Part shown: positions 6,014 to 14,334 of the stretch, piece after piece
How the letters are laid out: each line of letters opens with the position of its first letter
Numbering within the stretch: position 1 is the first letter of the stretch
Source of the DNA: a virus
IMG/VR virus record: IMGVR_UViG_3300049433_000057
Location: 1-44,828 of that record
Length of the DNA: 44,828 bases
Reading direction: 5' to 3' (one strand)
Notes under the pieces: generated by a model
The model's input: only the letters and a program-made list of their open reading frames with translations
What the model was told of the DNA's origin: nothing
Database searches by the model: none
Translations under genes and position numbers: made by a program

Positions 6014-9000
6014 ATGGCCGCTAACAACGCGCCTACCCAAGACATTGGTCGTCCCGACCTGTCTTGGGGTTTACCGGGCACATGGGGTCAGGGCCTGCTC
6101 ACTGAATGGTTCGAGACTGCCGGTGACCTGATCTGGCCACAGTCCGTCGTCACCTACGGCCGGATGCGACACGACCCGCAGATCAAGGCAATCCTCAGCG
6201 CTTACAAGCTGCCGATCCTCCGGGCGACGTGGGCACTTGACCCGGATGGTTGCCGTGACGAAGTCGTGTCGCACGTCTCCGATGACATCGGCGTTGGCAT
6301 CCTCGGTGATGACTCTTCCCCTGGCCCTGCACGGCGGCGCGGTGTCATCTGGCACCGTCACCTCCGTGAGGCGCTGAACTACCTGGTGTTCGGCCACATG
6401 CCGTTTGAACGCCGGTATGAAATCAAGGGAACAGGCCCGGGGTCAGCTCACCTCATTAACCTTGGTGCGCGGATGCCGTGGACCATCGCCCAGATGCATA
6501 TCGATGATCACGGCACACTCGATTACATCGAGCAGACGACGCAGCGTGACCCGATCCCTGGTGACCGGCTGGCCTGGTATGTGAACGAGCAGGAAGGCAG
6601 CAACTGGGCCGGCATGTCTATGCTCCGCCCGGCGTTCGGCGCGTGGCTGCTGAAACACGAAACGTGGCGGGTTCACGCGACTAGCATCCGACGTTTCGGC
6701 ATGGGAGTACCCACGGTCGAAGCGCCGCCCGGGGCGACGCAACAGCAGGTCATTCAGGCTCAGCAGCTAGCTAGCTCGATGCGGTCGGGCGACTCGGCGG
6801 GCATGGGCATGCCGCAGGGCTTCAAGCCGTCCCTCATGGGCATGACGGGCTCGGTGCCCGATGCGCTGGCGTTCATCAAGTACCTAGACGTGGCTATGGC
6901 AAAGATGGTGTTGGCCGGGCTGATTGAGCTTGGGCAGACCGACAGCGGGTCTAGGGCGCTCGGCGAGACGTTCATGGACCTGTTTCAGCTATCTCTCCAG
7001 TCGGTGGCCGATGAGATCGCAACGACTGCTACAAGCGGCTACCCGGGCCTCCCAGGGATCATCACTGATCTGGTGGACCAGAACTGGGGTGAAGATGAAC
7101 CCGCCCCCAGGCTGGTCTGTACAGATGTTGGAGAGAACTACGAACTGTCGGCCGACGCGCTCCAGAAGCTCACACTGTCCGGCGCGATGACCCCCGACCC
7201 GGCTCTCGATGAATACGTGCGGAAGGTGTGGCGGCTGCCGAAGCGCACAGACAAGTGGGTTCCGTCGTCTCGCGGCTTGCCCGCTGGTACGGCTATCTCA
7301 CCGAAGGCGGAGCAAGCACTACCGGGCGCAGAGACGGGGTTTGGTGGTGGTGGTTCCGCTCCGGCGAAACCTGCCGCGCCGAAGTCCGATGCGGCTCCGG
7401 GTGGTGGCGGGAAGATCAGCCTGGCGGCTGGTCCGACTAGGCGTCAGCAGGAGTACGTTGAAGCGTCAACATGGGTACCTGATCAGCATCAGCGCGCGTG
7501 GGAGGAAGCACTGGCGGCGCTGCTGGTGAAGTACCGGGCGATCATGAGCGCTCAGCGTTCCGACCTGGTGGACCGGGTGCTGGCCGCGATGGAGTCAGGT
7601 CAGGCGGCGAACCTGGTCGTGGCCGCCCCGTCTACTGGTGACGGTGCCGGCATGGTTATGGATGCGATGACGGAGGTTGCCCGGCAAGCCGCACAGTCGG
7701 TTGTGGAGGAGGCGGCCCGGCAGGGTGTAACTATCGACCTTACGAATGTTGCGATTGACGCGGAGCAACTGTCGGGGGTTGCTAATGCCCGCACACGGTA
7801 CGCGGCTACGTGGATGGCTCAGCAAGCCACAGCGAAAGCGCTACAGGTTTACGGCCCGTCACCGAAAGGGTTCGTTCAGGCGGCTGATCAGGTCGATACG
7901 TTCCTCGCCAGGCTAGGTGATAACCAGTTGTCGCAGCAGCTTGGGGCGGCGTTGACGGCGGCGCAGAATAGTGCCCGGCTGGCTGTGATGGAGGCGGCCC
8001 CTCAGTCGTCGGGTACAGCTAAGTACGTGGCGGCAGAGTTCCTTGATAAGAACACGTGCCAGAAGTGCCGTGAGGTGGACGGTAAGACGTATGCCAGTCT
8101 GGAAGACGCGTCGTCGGCGTACCCGACTGGCGGGTATGCGGAGTGTGAGGGGCTGATGCGGTGCCGGGGTACTGTCGTGGCGGTGTGGGGACCTGATCCG
8201 CCAACCCCTGATAGCGGCCGGTACCCGTACAAAAAGGATGATCTAACCAAGACGGCGGCGTTCAATCCGGCTGAGCCGCGTGACCCGCACTCGGGGAAGT
8301 GGTGGCACGCAGGCGGGGTCATCAAGCAGACGGCTGAGCAGTTCACCGATAAGAACGGTAACTACACGCCGGAACGGGCGGCGATGCATGAGAAGATCGT
8401 GAACGGCATGCTGGCTGGGCATAAGGCGCAGGATCACCCGGTCGCTACGTTCTTCGGTGGCGGCCCGGCATCGGGTAAGTCGTCGCTGAAGAGTGCGGCC
8501 CCTGATTCGGCGGTGATCGATCCGGATGAGGTGAAGAAGCTGATCCCTGAGTACGGGGAGATGGTGAAGGCGGGTCGGAAGGATGCTGCGCCGACTGTGC
8601 ATCAGGAGTCTTCGCATGTCGCGAAGCTGGCCATGCAGAGGGCTCGGGAGAAGCGCATCAACTACGTGCTGGACGGTACGGGGGACAGTTCGTACGAGAA
8701 GATGGCGTCTAAGGTGAAGGCTGCTAAGGATGCGGGGTATGCGGCGCATGGGCGGTATGCGACGACTGACGTGGATGAAGCTGTTCGGCGGGCGGAGTTG
8801 CGGGCTCAGAGGACTGGGCGTGTTGTGCCGGAGCCTGTGTTGCGCGCTACGCACGCTTCGGTGTCGCGTGTGTTCGAGGAGGCCATGAAGAAGGGCTTGT
8901 TCGACGGGGTTGAGCTGCATGACAACAACGGCCCGAAAGCAAAGGGAAAGAAGATCGCCGAGCTGGTGGACGGGAACTTCAAGGTACTCGATCAAACTGC

Positions 9001-9037
9001 CTGGCAAAAGTTCCTGGCTAAGGGGCTAGCGAAATGA
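6014..9037 (+). CDS. Portal-MuF-zeta kinase fusion protein
   Basis: 1007 residues with three parts. Residues 1 to about 450 form a Mu gp29/DUF935-like portal (LIWPQSVVTYGRMRHDP, GMSMLRPAF). A Gly/Ala/Pro linker leads to a MuF-like minor head domain (about 530-740) with the Cys motif CQKCREVDGK (Cys682) and CEGLMRCRG. A linker with PRDPHSGKWW leads to a P-loop domain like zeta toxins: GGGPASGKSS (815-824, Lys822), VIDPDEVKKLIP, then NYVLDGTGD. Zeta kinases phosphorylate UDP-N-acetyl amino sugars (family knowledge). GGGAGGTGATG at 5998-6008 sets ATG 6014; an upstream frame extension antisense to HNH was discarded. The stop overlaps the next start (ATGA). Confidence 0.88.
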   Translation: MAANNAPTQDIGRPDLSWGLPGTWGQGLLTEWFETAGDLIWPQSVVTYGRMRHDPQIKAILSAYKLPILRATWALDPDGCRDEVVSHVSDDIGVGILGDDSSPGPARRRGVIWHRHLREALNYLVFGHMPFERRYEIKGTGPGSAHLINLGARMPWTIAQMHIDDHGTLDYIEQTTQRDPIPGDRLAWYVNEQEGSNWAGMSMLRPAFGAWLLKHETWRVHATSIRRFGMGVPTVEAPPGATQQQVIQAQQLASSMRSGDSAGMGMPQGFKPSLMGMTGSVPDALAFIKYLDVAMAKMVLAGLIELGQTDSGSRALGETFMDLFQLSLQSVADEIATTATSGYPGLPGIITDLVDQNWGEDEPAPRLVCTDVGENYELSADALQKLTLSGAMTPDPALDEYVRKVWRLPKRTDKWVPSSRGLPAGTAISPKAEQALPGAETGFGGGGSAPAKPAAPKSDAAPGGGGKISLAAGPTRRQQEYVEASTWVPDQHQRAWEEALAALLVKYRAIMSAQRSDLVDRVLAAMESGQAANLVVAAPSTGDGAGMVMDAMTEVARQAAQSVVEEAARQGVTIDLTNVAIDAEQLSGVANARTRYAATWMAQQATAKALQVYGPSPKGFVQAADQVDTFLARLGDNQLSQQLGAALTAAQNSARLAVMEAAPQSSGTAKYVAAEFLDKNTCQKCREVDGKTYASLEDASSAYPTGGYAECEGLMRCRGTVVAVWGPDPPTPDSGRYPYKKDDLTKTAAFNPAEPRDPHSGKWWHAGGVIKQTAEQFTDKNGNYTPERAAMHEKIVNGMLAGHKAQDHPVATFFGGGPASGKSSLKSAAPDSAVIDPDEVKKLIPEYGEMVKAGRKDAAPTVHQESSHVAKLAMQRAREKRINYVLDGTGDSSYEKMASKVKAAKDAGYAAHGRYATTDVDEAVRRAELRAQRTGRVVPEPVLRATHASVSRVFEEAMKKGLFDGVELHDNNGPKAKGKKIAELVDGNFKVLDQTAWQKFLAKGLAK

Positions 9038-9231
9038 TCAGTGGCGAAGATTCCGCGAACATGCTGAAAGCGATCCTGCTGCATAAGGACTTCGCTGACG
9101 CGGGGGTGGGCGATACCCCGGAGGCGCGGGATCACTGGCATGACATCGCCCGATCGGTTGATGCGCTGCCCCCGGGGGTTACGCCTGACATCCCGTTTGA
9201 GTGGCCGGAGGAAGAGCCGCCGCCTAGGTGA
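9034..9231 (+). CDS. Small acidic protein after the zeta fusion
   Basis: 65 residues, acidic, with a helical N-terminus and a Pro/Glu-rich tail (EWPEEEPPPR). ATG 9034 overlaps the fusion gene's TGA by four bases, implying coupled translation. Because the upstream product ends in a zeta-toxin-like kinase, a dedicated inhibitor is an attractive idea, but the sequence shows no recognisable epsilon-antitoxin features. It could equally be an ordinary small head protein. Confidence 0.6.
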   Translation: MISGEDSANMLKAILLHKDFADAGVGDTPEARDHWHDIARSVDALPPGVTPDIPFEWPEEEPPPR

Positions 9232-9273
9232 CGGCGGCAGGCGGAGTTCCTGAGCACGTAGACCCGCGCGGCG

Positions 9274-9286
9274 TAACCTGTTTGGT
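9274..9286 (+). promoter_or_regulatory. Leaderless promoter of the GH12-like gene
   Basis: TAACCT (9274-9279) lies seven bases before ATG 9287, with no ribosome site between. A weak -35 (TGAGCA at 9251-9256) sits 17 bases upstream. The same TANNNT-N7-ATG layout precedes the 32891 and 43956 genes. Confidence 0.4.
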
Positions 9287-10864
9287 ATGACAATCATGAG
9301 GCGATGGCTGGTGGCGCTCGTAGTAGCGCTGCTGGCCGCAGGCGGGGCGCTGGTGGCCGCCCCGTTTGCGCACGCTGCAACCTGCACCACCAGCAATGTC
9401 AACGGCAACTGCGGCCCCTACAATGATGCGGCTGTTTTCCGAACCGCGAACGCTGCTGACCTGGTGACGCAGAACGACTTCAGTGCCATCCCGCAGACGT
9501 TGACAGCTCAGGATTCTACGTCGTGGACTGTGGCGGCCAACACCGACGCGCAGGGCGACAAGACCAGCGTGAAGTCGTACCCGGCGACGCAGGTCACGTA
9601 CACGACCACGGCGAACAAGCCTGAGCCGAGCGCCACGTTCGGGTCTACGCTGACTAGCACGTGGACGAACATCAACCCGGCTGGTGCCGGGCAGGACTAC
9701 GAGTACGCGTTCGATGATTGGTTGGCGAATCCCGCTAACAACTCATGGGGCAACGACCTGGAAGTCATGATCTGGACCGACAACCACGGGCAGCGCCCGG
9801 CCGGTAACCCCAACGGTCAGACGTACACAGCACCGGACGGTTCCAAGTGGGACTTGTGGCTTTCTGGTGGCGCATCGTCGGTGAGTCGGGTGTCCACGGT
9901 GAGTTTCGTTCGTCAGGGCAACGCTGCGTCTGGTTCGCTCGACCGGATCGGTTTCTACAAGTACCTCCAGTCGAACGGGCTGCTATCGGCGACTTACGGT
10001 GTAGACCAGCTCAACTACGGGCTGGAGGTGTGCTCGGCTGGTGTCGGAACGAAAACGTACGGTGTGTCGAACTACTCGACTGTGGTTAACGGTGCTGCGC
10101 CGACACCTACCCCGACAGCGACTACCCCGACTCCGACTCCGACTCCGACTACCCCGACACCTACGCCAACGGTGACGACACCAACCCCGACACCTGCTAA
10201 CACCAGTCCGCCTCCGCCGCATACGGGCACCGTGGCGTACGACTCGGCTGGTAGCGGGAAGAAGGCCGAGACTAACTCGCTCACCTGGTCGCAGACTGTC
10301 GGCACCGGGCCTAACCGGGCTCTGGCGGCCGAAGTGTCGGTGGGCGACGGCAATGACCGGGGGTGCTTCGTCAAGCTGACAGACAACGGGCAGCCGGTGA
10401 CGGAACTGAAAGCGGTACACACTAACAACCAGCACTCCGGAGTTCTGACTGTGTGGGGCCTGGTGAATCCGCCGTCCGGGCTGAATACGTTCAACGTGAC
10501 AGTCAGCGGGTGTACAGAAGACTTGCCTGACGAGATCACAGGCGGGTCTATCGCGTTTACCGGCGTGTCCCCGTCGGCCCCGTGGGGTACCTCGGTGGGT
10601 GCGTTTGGTCAGGGCACCACGGCGGCGGTTACGGCCCCGTCGCACGCGAGCGGGATGCTGGCCGGTTTCACGGCTAACGGGCACGGTGTGCTGAGTGTCG
10701 GGTCTCCGTCCACGTCCAGGTTCATCGTGAACCAGGACTACCAGTCGGGTGCTGGGAACAGTGCCGGGGCTACGGCTCCTAGTTCGGGTGGCAACATCCG
10801 CATGGCGTGGGCTGAGGATAACGACTGGTGGGCGGCTATCGCGGTGGAGGCGCAGGCCGCGTAA
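9287..10864 (+). CDS. Secreted GH12-like glycosidase, two-domain
   Basis: 525 residues. A signal peptide (basic MRRW, hydrophobic core, cut near AHA-ATC at about residue 30) directs export. Residues 32-268 resemble GH12 endoglucanases: WGNDLEVMIW carries the putative nucleophile Glu159 and YGLEVCSAG the acid/base Glu247. A Thr-Pro repeat linker (271-311) leads to a beta-rich domain (315-525) that may bind a surface or glycan. The gene has its own leaderless promoter and a strong terminator and splits the head operon, the hallmark of a moron. It could help degrade cellulose-like surface glycans or benefit a lysogen. GH12 assignment is by eye; an inactive binding module is the alternative. Confidence 0.75.
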   Translation: MTIMRRWLVALVVALLAAGGALVAAPFAHAATCTTSNVNGNCGPYNDAAVFRTANAADLVTQNDFSAIPQTLTAQDSTSWTVAANTDAQGDKTSVKSYPATQVTYTTTANKPEPSATFGSTLTSTWTNINPAGAGQDYEYAFDDWLANPANNSWGNDLEVMIWTDNHGQRPAGNPNGQTYTAPDGSKWDLWLSGGASSVSRVSTVSFVRQGNAASGSLDRIGFYKYLQSNGLLSATYGVDQLNYGLEVCSAGVGTKTYGVSNYSTVVNGAAPTPTPTATTPTPTPTPTTPTPTPTVTTPTPTPANTSPPPPHTGTVAYDSAGSGKKAETNSLTWSQTVGTGPNRALAAEVSVGDGNDRGCFVKLTDNGQPVTELKAVHTNNQHSGVLTVWGLVNPPSGLNTFNVTVSGCTEDLPDEITGGSIAFTGVSPSAPWGTSVGAFGQGTTAAVTAPSHASGMLAGFTANGHGVLSVGSPSTSRFIVNQDYQSGAGNSAGATAPSSGGNIRMAWAEDNDWWAAIAVEAQAA

Positions 10865-10875
10865 GCAGTAACCCC

Positions 10876-10921
10876 AAGTAGCACCAGGCGGTGGATGTTT
10901 CTCGCCTGGTGCTACTTTTTT
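10876..10921 (+). terminator. Strong intrinsic terminator
   Basis: Perfect 15-base-pair stem (10876-10890 with 10903-10917), 12-base loop, followed by a run of T. It ends the transcript of the GH12-like gene in the middle of the head module. Confidence 0.92.
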
Positions 10922-10955
10922 CCCCGCCATCATGCATACTGTCTCTAAGTGGGCG

Positions 10956-10970
10956 GTCTCAAAATGAGAC
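10956..10970. promoter_or_regulatory. Inverted repeat before the protease gene
   Basis: GTCTCA-AAA-TGAGAC, 23 bases before ATG 10993 and just after the strong terminator. It could be an operator or a 5' UTR hairpin for restarting head-gene transcription. No convincing promoter hexamers could be assigned. Confidence 0.35.
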
Positions 10971-10992
10971 ACTGATTTCGGGAGGGCGCGGC

Positions 10993-13455
10993 ATGAGCGG
11001 CACGGCTGCTGATGTGCGCAACCCGGAGAAGCTTCCTTCGGATGACCTGACGCTCATTGAGGCGATGACTCATGAGCCAGTCGGCGACCCGGCTGGTGAT
11101 GGCCTGTGGCACATGAAGGGGATGCAGCTTCCCGCCTACGTTCAGCACATCGCTAACGACTTGCACGCTGGCGGCATGGCGGAATCCCGCGCCATCGCCA
11201 CGGCGGTATCGAGGTGCAAGGCATGGTGCGCTGGTGGCGACAACGTGAAGGCGGATACCCGGGCTAAGGCGTGTGCCGCTGTCGCGGAGTGGGAGGCGCT
11301 GAAAGTTAAGGCGCACCTCACAAGTGGTAATACTCATGCGTCGTTTTTTAACCCGTCTCAACACCCGCGTCAGCCGAAAGGCTCACCGACTGGTGGCGAG
11401 TTCGCCCCCGGTGGGTCGGGTACGGCTCCGACCAGTGCGCACCCTGTATCGCAGGGGAGCAGTAACGGGGCGCAGGTCAAGCACCTACAGGAACGATTGA
11501 ACGCGCTCGGCTATCACGTGAAAGCTGACGGGAAGTTCGGCCCGAAGACTCTCGCTGCGGTCCGTAAGTTTCAGACGGACCACAAGCTAAAGGTGGATGG
11601 GCTGGTGGGGCCGAAGACGACTGCGAAACTGCGGAGCCGGGCAACCCGACACCGCACGCATACCACGACACAGACGCAACAGAAACAGCCCCGACAGAAG
11701 AAGCCCCCGGCTAAGAAGAAGCCACACGGTTTCTTCAAGATCGGTGCGGCGGCGGGTCTGCCGGAGTTGGTGACGTTGCCTGGTGTGGACCTGCTGGCGG
11801 CCGGAACGTGGGAGCTGTCGTCGGGCCGGAACACTTTCACTCGTGCAGATATCGCTAATGCGATCGACGCGGCGAATTGTCCTGCGGTAGGTGCCCCTGT
11901 GATCAAGCTCGGTCATCAGGACCCGCGATTCGACGGTGAGCCGGCGATTGGCCGTGTAACGAACCTGCGTTCAGATGACAGTGGGTCAAAGCTGGTTGGT
12001 GACTTGACTGATATGCCGGGGTGGCTTGGTGCTGTTGCGGCGTCGGCCTACCCGCGCCGTTCGGTGGAGGGTTCCTATGGCTTCAAGTGCCAGATCGGGC
12101 ACACGCACCCGTTTGTGTTGACGGGCTTGGCGCTGCTAGGCGTGACAGCTCCAGGTGTAGGTGTGCTTAGCGGGCTACCTGATATCGCGTCACTGTATGG
12201 TATTCACGCGGCGGCGGTGGCAGAAACCTTCCGCACGGCTCCGCAAGACATGGAAGGGGACGTGGTGGCTGTAACTGAAGAGGATGTGCGCCGCGCGTAT
12301 TACGCGGACGGTGGCGCACCGTCTACCTGGTGGATCACTGAGTTGCAGATGGCACCTACACAGCTTGTGGTGGCCGGTGATGACGGGAAGATATTCCGGG
12401 TTCCGTTCACGATTGACAGTGATGGCATCGTGTTCGGCGAGGCGGAGGCGGTTGATACCTACGCGGATCTGACCGCTAGCCGGGGCACTGGTCATCTGGT
12501 GACGTATGCGAGCGCTGATGAGTCGCGCGATGTTGGTGGCGAGTCGGACGACGAAGGCGAGTCGTTTGAGGCTGCGGACAACGGCGGCTGGGTGCAGCGT
12601 GGCGGCAAGTGGGTTTATGACCCGGACAATGACGGTGACGACGACTCGACCGCTTCCGGCGACACGGACAATTCCCACTGGGATTCTGACGGCAACATGA
12701 AGCCTGGTGTGAAGATTCCGCCGAAACCGACGAAGGCGGGCGCTTCTGATGCGCCGACGCTCGACGGTGATTACAAGACCGGTGATAAGAACAACGAGTC
12801 GATGGCGACTCATGGTGCGTTCACCGGCAAGCACAGCCACCCCCACGACGCCAACGGGGCGCAAGGGGACGACGCGACACACAAACACAGTCACCCGCAT
12901 TCGGGGGACGGTAGCCACGCCCATACACATGCGGCGGTCAACAACAGGAAGGATGCTCAAGTGGAGTTCACGACTGAGCAGGAAGCCACCCTCCGCACCG
13001 CGCTGGGGCTAGGCGAAGACGATGAGCTGACCCCGGATGCGGTTCTTACCGCGTCGGCGGCGCTTAGTGAGAAGGCGGAGGCTAAGGTTTCTGCTGCTGG
13101 GCGGCGCGCGAAGCTTCCCGAAGGTGTTATCGCGGTTGAGCAGGAAGTCTGGGACAACATCAACCGCAAGGTCGAAGCGGGCGAGCGGTTCCGGTCGAAG
13201 GTGCTCCGCGATGAGCGGGATGAAGTGATCGATCAGGCGGTTCGTCACGGCAAGTTCTCGGCGGCGCGTGCCCCCCACTGGAAGCGTCTGTGGGACGCGG
13301 ACCCGGAGGGTACCCGCGAGGTGCTGGGCTCGCTGAAGAAGAACACTGTTCCGACCAGCGACATCGGCGCGGGCGGCGGCAACCTGGACGACGAGGCGTA
13401 CGAGCAGGAGTACGCGGCGCTTTACCCGCCGGGTTCGTACGGGAAGGATGCCTGA
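10993..13455 (+). CDS. Capsid maturation protease/scaffold with inserted PG-binding domain
   Basis: 820 residues. The N-terminal LPAYVQHIANDL...AVSRCKAWCAGG resembles an actinophage head-protein module. A peptidoglycan-binding-1 repeat follows (about 157-216: LQERLNALGYHVKADG, FGPKTLAAVRKFQ, DGLVGPKT), then a basic linker. A Mu I-like prohead protease region starts near residue 300 (KLGHQDPRFDGEPAIGRV, YPRRSVEGSYGF). A His-rich stretch (about 611-646, HSHPH repeats) and a charged helical scaffold-like tail end it. The protease would cut scaffold and capsid precursors. A GGGAGGGC ribosome site sets ATG 10993. The peptidoglycan-binding insertion is unusual for an internal capsid protein. Confidence 0.82.
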   Translation: MSGTAADVRNPEKLPSDDLTLIEAMTHEPVGDPAGDGLWHMKGMQLPAYVQHIANDLHAGGMAESRAIATAVSRCKAWCAGGDNVKADTRAKACAAVAEWEALKVKAHLTSGNTHASFFNPSQHPRQPKGSPTGGEFAPGGSGTAPTSAHPVSQGSSNGAQVKHLQERLNALGYHVKADGKFGPKTLAAVRKFQTDHKLKVDGLVGPKTTAKLRSRATRHRTHTTTQTQQKQPRQKKPPAKKKPHGFFKIGAAAGLPELVTLPGVDLLAAGTWELSSGRNTFTRADIANAIDAANCPAVGAPVIKLGHQDPRFDGEPAIGRVTNLRSDDSGSKLVGDLTDMPGWLGAVAASAYPRRSVEGSYGFKCQIGHTHPFVLTGLALLGVTAPGVGVLSGLPDIASLYGIHAAAVAETFRTAPQDMEGDVVAVTEEDVRRAYYADGGAPSTWWITELQMAPTQLVVAGDDGKIFRVPFTIDSDGIVFGEAEAVDTYADLTASRGTGHLVTYASADESRDVGGESDDEGESFEAADNGGWVQRGGKWVYDPDNDGDDDSTASGDTDNSHWDSDGNMKPGVKIPPKPTKAGASDAPTLDGDYKTGDKNNESMATHGAFTGKHSHPHDANGAQGDDATHKHSHPHSGDGSHAHTHAAVNNRKDAQVEFTTEQEATLRTALGLGEDDELTPDAVLTASAALSEKAEAKVSAAGRRAKLPEGVIAVEQEVWDNINRKVEAGERFRSKVLRDERDEVIDQAVRHGKFSAARAPHWKRLWDADPEGTREVLGSLKKNTVPTSDIGAGGGNLDDEAYEQEYAALYPPGSYGKDA

Positions 13456-13458
13456 CCA

Positions 13459-13881
13459 ATGTCCGATTACACCCCGGTCTATGTGCCGGGCAAGGTGCTT
13501 AGCCTTACCGTCTCTGCGGCGGTGTCGGGTGGCGACTTGGTATCGGTCAGCGGTAGCGGCACTGTCGCCAAGACGGCGGTTCCCGGGGCTTCCACTGCCC
13601 CGTCGCCAGTGGTCGGCGTGGTCGCACTGGATACTCCGATCAACGGCCGGGCCACTGTGTACGCACGCGGCATCGTCCACGAGTCGGTGGCGCAGGGCAC
13701 GGTAACGGCTGGCGATTACGTCACAGCTCCGCTGAACGGTGCGACGGCTGGGGCGCAGGTCCAGAGTGCGGCGGCGGTTACCACGCCCACCCCGCTCGAT
13801 GTGGCCCTGAGCCGTTCCATCGTCGGCATCGCGCTTACCACGGCCAGCAACCCGGCCAAGGTCCGCTGGATGGAAGTTTGA
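13459..13881 (+). CDS. Head decoration protein, copy 1
   Basis: 140-residue beta-rich protein rich in Gly, Ala, Thr and Val, of the DUF2190-like decoration/stabilisation type (MSDYTPVYVPGK..., VYARGIVHESV, SRSIVGIALT). Such proteins trimerise on the capsid surface or fill holes. It starts three bases after the protease stop and is followed by a paralogue with the same MSDYTPV opening, so the pair is a tandem duplication. Confidence 0.75.
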   Translation: MSDYTPVYVPGKVLSLTVSAAVSGGDLVSVSGSGTVAKTAVPGASTAPSPVVGVVALDTPINGRATVYARGIVHESVAQGTVTAGDYVTAPLNGATAGAQVQSAAAVTTPTPLDVALSRSIVGIALTTASNPAKVRWMEV

Positions 13882-13891
13882 GGGAGGAACT

Positions 13892-14290
13892 ATGAGCGAC
13901 TACACACCAGTCACCAGTGACATGTCTGCGTTTTCGGCTACTGCGGGCTCGACCATTACAGGTGGTCAGCTTGTTGAAGGCGGCGCGGCCGATAACGCGG
14001 TTATCCCCGCTGTAGGCGTGAAGCGGCCTGTCGGCATCGCGGCGCATGATGCGCCGTCCGGCGGTCGGGTCACTGTCTACGTTCTGCCGGGCATGATCCA
14101 CGAGGTGCTTGTCAAGAGCGGTTCAACGCTGGTTGTCGGTGCTGCTGTCATACCGGCAACGACCGCCGGACAGGTGGACGCTGGCACGCTCGCGACCGCT
14201 GCGGCGGCGGGCACATTGATCGGCATCTGCATCAAGAGCGGCGGCCTAGGTGACGGAACAACCGTCAAGGGACGATTCATCGGGGTTTAA
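13892..14290 (+). CDS. Head decoration protein, copy 2
   Basis: 132 residues. It shares MSDYTPV and the overall layout with the 13459 gene: VYVLPGMIHEV matches VYARGIVHESV, and IGICIKSGG matches the late IVGIAL strand. The two copies have diverged well beyond the start and may form a mixed lattice or act at different sites. GGGAGG precedes ATG 13892. It lies directly upstream of the capsid gene. Confidence 0.73.
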   Translation: MSDYTPVTSDMSAFSATAGSTITGGQLVEGGAADNAVIPAVGVKRPVGIAAHDAPSGGRVTVYVLPGMIHEVLVKSGSTLVVGAAVIPATTAGQVDAGTLATAAAAGTLIGICIKSGGLGDGTTVKGRFIGV

Positions 14291-14334
14291 CCCCCACTAG
14301 ATACGCCCGGCTAGGGCAAAAGGAGTGAAGACAG

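Noticed and set aside
5487-6131. 214-codon plus-strand ORF across the antisense HNH gene
   Set aside because: Only its first dozen or so codons after ATG 5505 look protein-like; the rest is antisense of the HNH gene, which has clear nuclease motifs.
8243-9007. 254-codon minus-strand frame under the zeta domain
   Set aside because: Arg/His/Leu-rich composition typical of antisense reading in GC-rich genes; the plus frame has clear P-loop motifs.
10104-10210. CRISPR-like or regulatory repeat
   Set aside because: The repeat is a coding Thr-Pro linker in the GH12-like protein, with no spacer structure.
1524-10940. Heptamer GCATACT before three gene starts (1524, 5454, 10934) as a promoter family
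   Set aside because: Several chance occurrences of any heptamer are expected in this length, and no consistent -35 or spacing was found.
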